Positions 25,971-34,026 of a stretch of 64,000 bases of DNA are shown here, piece after piece. Position 1 is the first letter of the stretch, and every line of letters begins with the position of its first letter. The notes below the pieces were generated by a model that ran no database searches, was not told the origin of the DNA, and worked only from the letters and a program-made list of their open reading frames with translations. Origin of the DNA: Actinosynnema sp. ALI-1.44 (GTDB taxonomy: Bacteria; Actinomycetota; Actinomycetes; Mycobacteriales; Pseudonocardiaceae); NCBI RefSeq assembly GCF_001984155.1, contig NZ_MTQO01000053.1:744001-808000 (forward strand), read 5' to 3'. Both the position numbers and the translations under genes were made by a program.

Positions 25971-27011
25971 GTGGGATGGGTGTTCTGGCGAATAGTCCTA
26001 TCTGTTGCTGTCGCGACCGTTGCCGCGCTGCTCGCGGGCTGGTTGACAGGAGTGCTCGTTCGTTCCGTGGCACGCCGCCGCTACCGGCGGACGCTGACGA
26101 AGCTGCATCAGAACTGCCACAAGCCGTTCGTCGCAGTGCTCGTCGTGGCCGCGAACTACATCGTGCTGTTCGAGTTCGACAACCGCTTGATCGCCGGGAT
26201 CCGACACGCGCTGCTGCTCGCGCTGCTCGTCGTGGCCGCGTGGCTGGTGGTGAAGGTCCTCTTCGTGATCGAGGACTTCGTGCTGCAGCGGCTGAAGGTC
26301 GACGTCCCCGACAACCGGCGGGTCAGACGCCTGCGCACCCAGGTGGCGTTGATGCGCAGGTTGACCACCGCGGCGATCACCGTCATCGCGATCGCCTCGA
26401 TGTTCATGACCTTCTCCGAACTGCGCACGCTCGGCGCGTCACTGCTCGCGTCGGCCGGGATCCTCGGTGTGATCGCCGGTCTGGCCGCGCAGACCACGTT
26501 GACCAACGTCTTCGCGGGCATGCAGCTGGCGCTGACGGACTCGCTGCGTTACGACGATGTCGTTGTCGTCGAAGGGGAGTGGGGGCGCATCGAGGAGATG
26601 ACCCTGACGTTCGTGGTGGTACAGCTGTGGGACGAGCGCAGGCTGGTGTTGCCGACGACGTACTTCACCAAGACCCCGTTCCAGAACTGGACACGCCACG
26701 AGACCCGCGTCATCGGCGCGGTCCAGTTGCACCTGGACTACCGCGCGCCCGTGGAGGCGCTGCGCGTCGAGGCGCAGCGGATCGTCGAGGCATCCGAGCT
26801 GTGGGACCGGCGCGAATGGGTGCTCCAGGTGGTGGACTCCACACCGTGGACGATGGTCGTCCGCGTGCTGGCGTCGGCGGCCGACGCCGCCAGCGCGTGG
26901 GACCTGCGGTGTGAGGTCAGGGAGAAGCTGATCGTCTTCATGCGGGACAACCACCCCGAGTACCTGCCAGGTGGCGCGGACGACAGCTACCGAGGTGGTC
27001 GTGCCGCGTGA
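25971..27011 (+). CDS. MscS-family mechanosensitive channel
   Basis: A 346-aa membrane protein. Four or five hydrophobic segments lie in the first 165 residues. The pore-lining helix is Gly/Ala-rich (LLASAGILGVIAGLAAQTTLTN, about 158-179), followed by the MscS beta-domain start (ALTDSLRYDDVVVVEGEWGRIEEM) and a cytosolic alpha/beta tail. It probably opens on hypo-osmotic stress. It starts at GTG 25971, 9 nt after the sigma gene; whether it belongs to that operon is uncertain. Confidence 0.9.
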   Translation: MGWVFWRIVLSVAVATVAALLAGWLTGVLVRSVARRRYRRTLTKLHQNCHKPFVAVLVVAANYIVLFEFDNRLIAGIRHALLLALLVVAAWLVVKVLFVIEDFVLQRLKVDVPDNRRVRRLRTQVALMRRLTTAAITVIAIASMFMTFSELRTLGASLLASAGILGVIAGLAAQTTLTNVFAGMQLALTDSLRYDDVVVVEGEWGRIEEMTLTFVVVQLWDERRLVLPTTYFTKTPFQNWTRHETRVIGAVQLHLDYRAPVEALRVEAQRIVEASELWDRREWVLQVVDSTPWTMVVRVLASAADAASAWDLRCEVREKLIVFMRDNHPEYLPGGADDSYRGGRAA

Positions 27012-27019
27012 ACTGCGCT

Positions 27020-27025
27020 TAGTGT
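27020..27025 (+). promoter_or_regulatory. -10 element, leaderless start of PLP enzyme gene
   Basis: TAGTGT lies 6 nt before GTG 27032, directly after the channel gene. No clear -35 is visible. Confidence 0.4.
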
Positions 27026-27031
27026 GCGTCT

Positions 27032-28123
27032 GTGACCACAATCGACCGATGTAGTGAGACCACCCGCGACTGGGTCTGCGAGGCCGTGCGGATCATCGAG
27101 GCGGACGCCAACCGCAGCGCCGACACCCACCTGCTGCCCTTCCCGCTGCCCGCGGAATGGGGCGTGCGGCTCTATCTGAAGGACGAGTCGACGCACCCCA
27201 CCGGCTCGTTGAAGCACCGGCTGGCGCGGTCGCTGTTCCTGTACGCCCTGTGCAACGGCTGGATCACCCAGGGCACCCCGGTGATCGAGGCGTCATCGGG
27301 CTCGACAGCGGTGTCCGAGGCGTACTTCGCGCGGCTGCTCGACCTGCCGTTCATCGCGGTCATGCCCGCGTCGACGAGCACGGAGAAGGTGGCGCTGATC
27401 GAACGCCAGGGCGGCCGGTGCCACTTCGTCGACGAGCCGAGCGCCATGTACACCGAGTCGCGGCGGCTGGCCACGGAGCTCAACGGTCACTTCATGGACC
27501 AGTTCACGCACGCCGAGCGCGCGACGGACTGGCGTGGCAACAACAACATCGCCGAGTCGATGTTCCAGCAGATGCGGCTGGAACCACATCCCGAACCGGC
27601 CTGGGTGGTCGTCGGCGCGGGCACCGGCGGTACGAGCGCGACGATCGGTCGTTACCTGCGCTACCAGTCGATGCGCACGCACCTCGCGGTCGTGGACCCG
27701 GAACGGTCGGTGTTCTTCGACGCGTGGCGCGACACCCTGCCCGAGCTCACCGGCTGCCGCGGGTCCCGCATCGAGGGCATCGGCAGGCCGCGCGTGGAGC
27801 CGTCGTTCGTCGGCCAGGTGATCGACCGGATGATCAAGGTGCCGGACGCCGCGTCGATCGCCGCGATCCGTTACGTCGAACCGACTCTGGGTCGTCGTGT
27901 CGGCGGGTCGACCGGGACGAACCTGTGGGGCGCGTTCGAGGTGATCGCCGAGATGATCGCGGCGGGCAAGCAGGGCAGTGTGGTCACCCTGCTGTGCGAC
28001 GGCGGCGAACGGTACGCGCGCACGTACTACGACGACGCGTGGGTCGAGGCGAACGGCCTCGACCTTGAGCCGTACCACCGGATCCTGGCCGACTTCTTCG
28101 AAACCGGCCGCTGGCCGTCCTGA
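27032..28123 (+). CDS. PLP-dependent cysteine synthase family protein, Cds1-like
   Basis: A 363-aa fold-type II PLP enzyme. The cofactor lysine is in [14 protein letters not shown], the substrate-binding loop is [18 protein letters not shown], and the phosphate-binding loop is [16 protein letters not shown]. The closest family I recall is mycobacterial Cds1 (Rv3684), an L-cysteine desulfhydrase giving H2S, pyruvate and ammonia; cysteine or cystathionine beta-synthase activity cannot be excluded. It converges with menA, with only 4 bp between the stop codons. Confidence 0.85.
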   Translation: MTTIDRCSETTRDWVCEAVRIIEADANRSADTHLLPFPLPAEWGVRLYLKDESTHPTGSLKHRLARSLFLYALCNGWITQGTPVIEASSGSTAVSEAYFARLLDLPFIAVMPASTSTEKVALIERQGGRCHFVDEPSAMYTESRRLATELNGHFMDQFTHAERATDWRGNNNIAESMFQQMRLEPHPEPAWVVVGAGTGGTSATIGRYLRYQSMRTHLAVVDPERSVFFDAWRDTLPELTGCRGSRIEGIGRPRVEPSFVGQVIDRMIKVPDAASIAAIRYVEPTLGRRVGGSTGTNLWGAFEVIAEMIAAGKQGSVVTLLCDGGERYARTYYDDAWVEANGLDLEPYHRILADFFETGRWPS

Positions 28124-28127
28124 GCTG

Positions 28128-29003
28128 TCACGCCACGACGAACGCCACGGTGGTGGCGACCGCCCACACCAGCATGGCCAGCGCGGTGTCCTTGAGCACA
28201 GGGATCAGCGACGGGCCGGTCGCGCCACTGTAGACAGAGCGGACACTCGGTGAGATCTGCAGACCAGCGAGCACACCGAGCAGGAACCACGGGCTGACGG
28301 TGAACGCGAGCACGAACGTGACGACGAACGGCACAAGCGCGAGCATGCTGTAGAAGTTGCGCGTGCCCGCGTCGCCGAGGCGCACGGCCATCGTGCGCTT
28401 GCCCGCTTCGCTGTCGCCCGGCAGGTCACGCAGGTTGTTGGCGGCCAGCACAGCCGCGGAGAAGCAACCGAGCGCGACGGACGTGATCACGGCGAGCCAC
28501 GTGATCCGTCCGGCCTGGACGTACAGGGTGCCGAGCACCGCGACCGGGCCGAAGAACAGGAACACCGCCACTTCGCCAAGACCCAGGTAGCCGTACGGGT
28601 TCTTGCCGCCGGTGTAGAACCACGCGCCGAGCAGGCAGACGAAGCCAACGGCAAGGAGCCACCACTGCCCGCTGGTGGCGACGAGGACAAGCCCGGCGAC
28701 ACACGCGACAGCGAAGCACGCGAACGCCGCCGTCCGCACCTTCGCCGGTGGCACGAGACCGGAGCCGACCAGCCGCAACGGGCCGACGCGATCGGCGTCC
28801 GTGCCGCGGATGCCGTCGGAGTAGTCGTTGGCGTAGTTCACGCCGACCTGGAAGGCCAGCGCCACCAGCAGGGCGAGCACCGCCTTCCACCACACGAACC
28901 CGCCGATCTCCACCGTGGCACCGGTGCCGACCAACACCGGCGCGATCGAGTTGGGCAACGTGCGGACCCGTGCGCCCGCCATCCACTGCGCGACTGTCGC
29001 CAT
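28128..29003 (-). CDS. menA: 1,4-dihydroxy-2-naphthoate polyprenyltransferase
   Basis: A 291-aa UbiA-family membrane enzyme that attaches the polyprenyl chain to dihydroxynaphthoate, giving demethylmenaquinone. The two Asp-rich Mg-diphosphate motifs are NDYSDGIRGTDADR and NNLRDLPGDSEAGKRT. About eight hydrophobic helices are visible. ATG 29003 is chosen because family members begin close to QWMAGARVRTLPNSIAPVL. The next minus-strand gene ends 17 bp upstream. It is the first of the menaquinone genes in the window. Confidence 0.94.
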   Translation of the reverse strand: MATVAQWMAGARVRTLPNSIAPVLVGTGATVEIGGFVWWKAVLALLVALAFQVGVNYANDYSDGIRGTDADRVGPLRLVGSGLVPPAKVRTAAFACFAVACVAGLVLVATSGQWWLLAVGFVCLLGAWFYTGGKNPYGYLGLGEVAVFLFFGPVAVLGTLYVQAGRITWLAVITSVALGCFSAAVLAANNLRDLPGDSEAGKRTMAVRLGDAGTRNFYSMLALVPFVVTFVLAFTVSPWFLLGVLAGLQISPSVRSVYSGATGPSLIPVLKDTALAMLVWAVATTVAFVVA

Positions 29004-29020
29004 GCTGACAGTGTGACAAC

Positions 29021-30130
29021 TCAGCAGGTGGCGGCGCCCGTCACCCCTGACACGTAGGCCTCGGACACGAACTTGCCCGGCGCGATCCGCAGCCACGAGT
29101 CGGTCGTGCCCTGACTGCCGGTGACCACCTCGCCCCTAGCCTCACACTCGACCCGGACCTGTGCCGTGTGCCCCGCGATTCCGACCACCGGCTTGTCGGA
29201 CGAAGTGCCGCCGCGCACGTTCAACGTGTCACCAGGCGTGCTGACGTAACCGAACGGGCCAGGCACGCTCCACAGGTAGGTCACGGTCACCCACGAGTTG
29301 CCGGTCAGCTTCAGGCCGTCCCAGAACGTGCCGTCGCCGAGGTCGATCCCCGCCGGGTTGCGCACGTCACGGCCGAACTGGTCCCGCCCGGCGTTGTAGT
29401 CGTTCTGGTACGCCGCCTGCGCCTGAGGCGTGCCCCGGGGCAGGTCGTTCCACTCCTGACGCGGCTGGTTCCAGTAGTCGTCACGGGTGTTCCACGGACC
29501 CACATCCCACACCGGAGCCCACGCACACCGCCCGTTGCCGGCACAGACCTGCACGGTGTAGCTGCCGCTCCCCTTGGGCGCCAGGCCACGCCGGGACGGC
29601 AGCGCCGCGAAGTGGTCGCGTTGGCCGATGATGTGCCCGTTGGCGGTCTTCCCGCCGACCAGGCCCTCCCTGGTGGCGAACACGCGGTACGACAACGCCC
29701 GTGGGCTCGCCGTCGGCCGCCGGGGATCCTCGCGCAGGCGCAGCCGGGCGCTTCGGACCTCGCTCTGCTTGGCGAGCACGAGCCGGACCTGCACTGTGCT
29801 GACGGGCTCGTCGAGCTGCCCGTTGTCCGTCCACTCTGTCCACTGACCGTCCGGCAGCCTGCCGCGGACGTCCACCTGCGCGCCGGGTGCGTCAGCCTCG
29901 AACGCGTTGACCCGCATGGGCAACTCGGCCGGCGAGTAGATCGCCATCCCGGTGTCGTCGGTCGAGATACCGGTGGCCGTGCGGACTACGCCTGTGCTCT
30001 CGTCCCTGTACTCGGTGACTGGCACGGCCATCGTGTACTCGTCCGCCGCCGCGGCGGCCGTTGCACCTGCGGGCGTGCACAGGACCGCCGCAGCCACTCC
30101 TGCCAGCGTGAACACCGCGATCCGTCTCAT
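29021..30130 (-). CDS. Secreted protein with C-terminal SH3-like domain
   Basis: A 369-aa exported protein with a cleavable signal peptide (VFTLAGVAAAVLCTPAGATA). The middle region contains GQRDHFAALPSRRGLAPKG and an Asn/Trp/Tyr-rich stretch (WNTRDDYWNQPRQEWNDLPR). The C-terminal 65 residues look like a bacterial SH3 domain (TLNVRGGTSSDKPVVGIAGH, SWLRIAPGKFVSEAYVSG), a cell-wall-binding fold. Four cysteines could make disulfides. It is translationally coupled to menE (ATGA overlap) but has no evident role in quinone synthesis. Confidence 0.75.
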   Translation of the reverse strand: MRRIAVFTLAGVAAAVLCTPAGATAAAAADEYTMAVPVTEYRDESTGVVRTATGISTDDTGMAIYSPAELPMRVNAFEADAPGAQVDVRGRLPDGQWTEWTDNGQLDEPVSTVQVRLVLAKQSEVRSARLRLREDPRRPTASPRALSYRVFATREGLVGGKTANGHIIGQRDHFAALPSRRGLAPKGSGSYTVQVCAGNGRCAWAPVWDVGPWNTRDDYWNQPRQEWNDLPRGTPQAQAAYQNDYNAGRDQFGRDVRNPAGIDLGDGTFWDGLKLTGNSWVTVTYLWSVPGPFGYVSTPGDTLNVRGGTSSDKPVVGIAGHTAQVRVECEARGEVVTGSQGTTDSWLRIAPGKFVSEAYVSGVTGAATC

Positions 30131-31227
30131 TGGGACAGATAGTGCCGCACCGCTGCCCGATCCACCTTTCCAGGACCGCGCAGCGGCAGCGCGATCATCG
30201 TCTTGAGCACCTTGGGGACCGCGGGTGCGCCCAGCTCAGCGCGGACGAGGTCACGCAATCGGTCGATTTCCGCGGTGCCGACGACCGCGGCGGCCACGAT
30301 CTGCCCCCACTCGGGGTGCTCGATGCCGACCACGCACGCCGCGTCGACGTGCCGCTCCAACACCCGCTCGACCGCGTTCGCGGGCACCTTGACCCCGCCG
30401 GTGTTGATCATGTCGTCGGCCCGGCCGAGGATCTCCAGCCTGCCGTCGGCGGTGAACCGGCCGAGGTCGGACGTGACGAACCAGCCGTCGACGAAACTCT
30501 CCGCGGTCAGGTCGGGGCGGTTGCGGTAACCCCGCGCCAGCGTCGGCCCGGCGATCGCCACCCGGCCGTCGACGAGCTTGACCTCGACCCCGTCCAGCGG
30601 CACGCCGTCGTAGACGCAACCGCTTGCGGTCTCGCTCATCCCGTACGCCGACACGACCGCAGCTCCCGTCGCGGCCTCCCGGAGTTCGGGCGACAGGCGT
30701 GCACCGCCCATCACGACCCCGTCGAGGCGTTTCAGCGCCGCAAGGCCGTCGGGAACCGCGACGATCCGGGCGAGCTGAGTCGGGACGAGCGCCGTGTAGT
30801 GCCGTCCGGGTGTCCGGCACACCTCGTCGACGGCGGCCACGAAGTCCGGCACCTTGAAGCCGTCGGCCAGATCGAGCACCACCGGCACCGTCCCGGCCAC
30901 GAGCGACCGGACCAGCACCTGGATGCCGCCGATGTACCGCGCGGGCGTCGCCAGCACCCAGCGCCCCGGCCCGCCGAGCCGCTTGTTCGTCGCCTCGGCG
31001 GAGGCCACCAGTGCGCTCGCCGAGATCAAGACCCCTTTTGGCGCCCCGGTTGAGCCGGACGTGGCGACCACGACTGCGGTCGGGTCGCCCGCCGAGTCCT
31101 CGTCCGGGGAGAGCGGGCCCGCAAGCGATTGCGGGCCGTCCGGCAGCAACGCCGGACCCGCGCCCGCCAACGCGGCGGGCAACCGCTCGTACAGCTCAGC
31201 GGCCGCGACCGCCACAACTTCCCTCAT
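30127..31227 (-). CDS. menE: o-Succinylbenzoate-CoA ligase
   Basis: A 366-aa adenylate-forming enzyme, shorter than most acyl-CoA ligases as usual for actinobacterial MenE. The P-loop is VATSGSTGAPKGVLIS, the A5 motif is SAYGMSETASGCVYDG, the A8 region is LEILGRADDMINTGGVKV, and the catalytic lysine is in LRGPGKVDRAAV. ATG 31227 is preceded by a GGGGGGTGGG ribosome-binding tract and an A8 run. The frame stays open for 21 more codons to an ATG at 31290 through a palindromic element. It lies downstream of menB on the same strand. Confidence 0.92.
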   Translation of the reverse strand: MREVVAVAAAELYERLPAALAGAGPALLPDGPQSLAGPLSPDEDSAGDPTAVVVATSGSTGAPKGVLISASALVASAEATNKRLGGPGRWVLATPARYIGGIQVLVRSLVAGTVPVVLDLADGFKVPDFVAAVDEVCRTPGRHYTALVPTQLARIVAVPDGLAALKRLDGVVMGGARLSPELREAATGAAVVSAYGMSETASGCVYDGVPLDGVEVKLVDGRVAIAGPTLARGYRNRPDLTAESFVDGWFVTSDLGRFTADGRLEILGRADDMINTGGVKVPANAVERVLERHVDAACVVGIEHPEWGQIVAAAVVGTAEIDRLRDLVRAELGAPAVPKVLKTMIALPLRGPGKVDRAAVRHYLSQ

Positions 31228-31246
31228 CCCACCCCCCTTTTTTTTG

Positions 31247-31299
31247 GCAACCAATGTGGCATTCGTTGCGTTTCGTGCAACAAAGGCCACATTGGTTGC
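31247..31299. repeat. Nested palindromic element between menB and menE
   Basis: GCAACCAATGTGGC (31247-31260) and GCCACATTGGTTGC (31286-31299) are perfect 14-bp inverted arms. Inside them GTTGC (31265-31269) and GCAAC (31277-31281) form a second pair. In the menE mRNA direction it is followed by A8 and G6, not U, so it is not a standard terminator. It resembles dispersed REP-like palindromes; no second copy was seen in this window. Confidence 0.8.
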
Positions 31300-31321
31300 A
31301 CGAAAACCACGGCTAGCGTTG

Positions 31322-32233
31322 CTAGTAGTAGTAGGGGAACGGGGACCAGTCGGGCGTGCGCTTCTGCAGGAACGCGTCCCTGCCCTCGACCGCTTCCTCG
31401 GTCATGTACGCCAGCCGCGTGGTCTCGCCCGCGAACAGCTGCTGGCCCACCAGACCGTCGTCGATCAGGTTGAACGCGTACTTCAGCATCCGCTGCGCGG
31501 TCGGGGACTTGCCGTTGATCTCCCGCGCCCACTCCAACGCCGTGCGCTCCAGGTCCGCGTGCGGCACGACCTCGTTGACCGCGCCCATCCGGTGCATCTG
31601 CTCGGCGGTGTAGTCCCGGCCGAGGAAGAAGATCTCCCTGGCGAACTTCTGGCCGACCTGCCTGGCCAGGTACGCCGAGCCGTAGCCACCGTCGAAGCTG
31701 CCCACGTCCGCGTCGGTCTGCTTGAACCGGGCGTGCTCCTCGCTGGCCAGTGTGAGGTCGCACACCACGTGCAGGCTGTGCCCGCCGCCCGCGGCCCAGC
31801 CCGGCACCACGCAGATGACCACCTTGGGCATGAACCTGATCAGCCGCTGGCACTCCAGGATGTGCAGCCGCCCCGCCCGCGCCGGGTCGATGGTGTCGGA
31901 TGTCTCACCGCTGGCGTACTGGTAGCCGGTGCGACCGCGAATACGCTGGTCGCCACCGGAACAGAAGGCCCAGCCACCGTCCTTGGGCGATGGCCCGTTG
32001 CCGGTCAGCAGCACACAGCCGACGTCCGAGCTCATCCTGGCGTGGTCGAGCGCGCGGTACAGCTCGTCAACCGTGTGCGGCCGGAAGGCGTTGCGCACCT
32101 CGGGACGGTTGAACGCGATGCGCACCGTCCCCTGATCCACCGCGCGGTGGTACGTGATGTCGGTGAAGTCGAAGCCCGGCACGTCACGCCACGCGGCCGG
32201 GTCGAACAGCTCCGAAACAACAGTCTCAGACAC
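31322..32233 (-). CDS. menB: 1,4-dihydroxy-2-naphthoyl-CoA synthase
   Basis: A 303-aa crotonase-fold enzyme closing the second ring of the naphthoquinone. Signature segments are FCSGGDQRIRG, VPGWAAGGGHSLHVVCDL (oxyanion loop) and TDADVGSFDGGYGSAYLA. It ends in FPYYY, as MenB proteins do. GTG 32233 fits a leaderless -10 (TATCCT on the minus strand, 7 nt upstream). It is divergent from menD with only 18 bp between the start codons. Confidence 0.95.
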   Translation of the reverse strand: MSETVVSELFDPAAWRDVPGFDFTDITYHRAVDQGTVRIAFNRPEVRNAFRPHTVDELYRALDHARMSSDVGCVLLTGNGPSPKDGGWAFCSGGDQRIRGRTGYQYASGETSDTIDPARAGRLHILECQRLIRFMPKVVICVVPGWAAGGGHSLHVVCDLTLASEEHARFKQTDADVGSFDGGYGSAYLARQVGQKFAREIFFLGRDYTAEQMHRMGAVNEVVPHADLERTALEWAREINGKSPTAQRMLKYAFNLIDDGLVGQQLFAGETTRLAYMTEEAVEGRDAFLQKRTPDWSPFPYYY

Positions 32234-32239
32234 GTTTGC

Positions 32240-32246
32240 GAGGATA
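32240..32246. promoter_or_regulatory. Overlapping divergent -10 elements of menB and menD
   Basis: Minus strand: TATCCT (32246-32241) lies 7 nt before the menB GTG. Plus strand: GAGGAT (32240-32245) lies 6 nt before the menD GTG at 32252. Both genes would be leaderless, with -35 regions inside each other's coding sequence. The menB element is convincing; the menD one is poor and may instead serve as a ribosome-binding site. Confidence 0.45.
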
Positions 32247-32251
32247 GGCCG

Positions 32252-33928
32252 GTGAATCCGTCGACTGCGCAAGCCATGGTCATCGCCGACGAACTGGCGC
32301 GCAACGGCGTGCTCCACGTGGTCGTCTGCCCGGGTTCGCGCAACGCGCCGTTGAGCATGGCGCTGGTCGACGCGGACGCGCAGGGCAAGCTCAAGCTGCA
32401 CGTCCGCGTGGACGAGCGCAGTGCGGGCTTCCTCGCGATGGGCCTGGCCCAGGCGACCGGGCGGCCCGCGGCGGTCGTCTGCACGTCCGGCACCGCGGTC
32501 GCCAACTTCCACCCGGCGGTCCTCGAGTCGTACCACTCCGGCGTCGGCCTGATCGTGATCAGCGCGGACCGCCCGCCGGAGCTGCACGGCACCGGCGCGA
32601 ACCAGACGATCGACCAGCGCAACCTGTTCGCGCCCGCGGCGATCCTGGTGGACTTCCCGGTCGCCGAGCGCCGCGTGGGGCAGAACCCGGTGTGGCGCGG
32701 CCTGGTGTGCCGTGCCGTGGCGCAGGCGGAGTCCGGCCGCCCGGTGCAGATCAACGTGCCGTTCCGCGAGCCGCTGGTGCCCACCGCGGAGCCGGACTGG
32801 CCGGATTCCCTCGACGGCAGGCCGGACTGCGAGCGCTGGACGACGTCGGCGCCGCCGCGGTCGGTCGCCAGCAGCCGGGTCGACTTCCCGTTGCCCGCGC
32901 GGACGCTGATGGTGGTCGGCAGCGGCAGGCAGGACCGGGCAGCGGCCGCGTGCGAGGTCGCCACTCGCGCCGGGTGGCCGATCATCGCCGAACCGGTGGC
33001 GACGACCGGGGACGCCAGTGTGCTGCGCTGCGGGCCGCTGCTGCTCGGATCGCTGGAGAAGGCAGAGGATCTGCGGCCGGACGCGGTCGTCGTCGTCGGC
33101 AGGCCGACGTTGTCGCGCGGTGTGCGCGGGCTGATGGGCCGCGCGCCGGTGTACGGGATCGGCGACCATCCACAATGGACTGACCCGCAGTTCGTCGCGA
33201 TCCACGTCCGCGGCTGGCTCGACACCACGGATCTGCGGCACGTGCGTGGTCACGACCCGGAGTGGCTCACGGGGTGGCGCACCGCGGCCGATCGGGCCGC
33301 GACCGTGGCGGACAAGCTGCTCGAAGAGGACGGGTGGCCGTCCGGCCTGCGGATCGCGCGCGACCTGGTCGCCGCGTTGCCGACCGGCGCGATGCTTTTC
33401 CTGGGATCGTCCAACCCCGTGCGCGATGTCGACCTGGTGGCCGAGGCGCGGACCGACGTGACGGTCCACGCCAACCGGGGCGTGGCGGGCATCGACGGCA
33501 ACGTCTCCGCGGCGATCGGCCTCGCGCTGGGCTACCGCGACCGCCCCGCGTACGCCCTGCTGGGTGACCTGACTTTCCTGCACGATTCGAATGGTTTGCT
33601 GATCGGCCCGACGGAAACCCGGCCGGACCTGACCATCGTGGTTCTCAACGACGACGGCGGCGGGATCTTCTCGTTGCTGGAACAGGGTGCGCCGGAACAC
33701 GGGAACAGTTTCGAGCGTGTGTTCGGCACACCGCACGGCGCGGATCTCCGGACAATGTGTGCCGCATATCAGGTTCGGCATGTTCTCGCCGAAACGCCCG
33801 AACAATTGCGGGAGGCATTGCTGCCGCAGCCGGGATTGCGGGTCGTGGAAGTCCGCGCTGATCGCGCTCGGTTGCGGGACCTGCACGCTCGGTTGCGAGA
33901 AGCCGTAGCCAATGCCGCATTTGGGTGA
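32252..33928 (+). CDS. menD: MenD, SEPHCHC synthase (ThDP enzyme)
   Basis: A 558-aa thiamine-diphosphate enzyme adding 2-oxoglutarate-derived succinyl semialdehyde to isochorismate, the first committed step of classical menaquinone synthesis. VCPGSRNAPLSMAL and RVDERSAGFLAMGLAQATGR are family signatures. The ThDP/Mg site is in LLGDLTFLHDSNGLL, with VVLNDDGGGIFSLLEQ. GTG 32252 is used; the same frame is open for 1.4 kb upstream opposite menB and menE, but that extension is an antisense artefact. menC, menF and menH are not in the window. Confidence 0.95.
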   Translation: MNPSTAQAMVIADELARNGVLHVVVCPGSRNAPLSMALVDADAQGKLKLHVRVDERSAGFLAMGLAQATGRPAAVVCTSGTAVANFHPAVLESYHSGVGLIVISADRPPELHGTGANQTIDQRNLFAPAAILVDFPVAERRVGQNPVWRGLVCRAVAQAESGRPVQINVPFREPLVPTAEPDWPDSLDGRPDCERWTTSAPPRSVASSRVDFPLPARTLMVVGSGRQDRAAAACEVATRAGWPIIAEPVATTGDASVLRCGPLLLGSLEKAEDLRPDAVVVVGRPTLSRGVRGLMGRAPVYGIGDHPQWTDPQFVAIHVRGWLDTTDLRHVRGHDPEWLTGWRTAADRAATVADKLLEEDGWPSGLRIARDLVAALPTGAMLFLGSSNPVRDVDLVAEARTDVTVHANRGVAGIDGNVSAAIGLALGYRDRPAYALLGDLTFLHDSNGLLIGPTETRPDLTIVVLNDDGGGIFSLLEQGAPEHGNSFERVFGTPHGADLRTMCAAYQVRHVLAETPEQLREALLPQPGLRVVEVRADRARLRDLHARLREAVANAAFG

Positions 33929-34026
33929 TCTCGCCCTATGAGACAGGTACATCGACGGGTACTCACCCCTTCGGTTCGCGGATAGGTTCATGAATACCGT
34001 TCGCTGAACATGAGGGGGTAGCAGAA

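Noticed and set aside
31247-31299. Palindrome before menE as an intrinsic terminator
   Set aside because: In the transcribed direction it is followed by A8 and G6, not by a U-tract; on the other strand no gene needs terminating here.
30854-32251. 1.4-kb upstream extension of the menD frame
   Set aside because: It is antisense to menE and menB and resembles no protein; MenD proteins start at about VNPSTAQAM.
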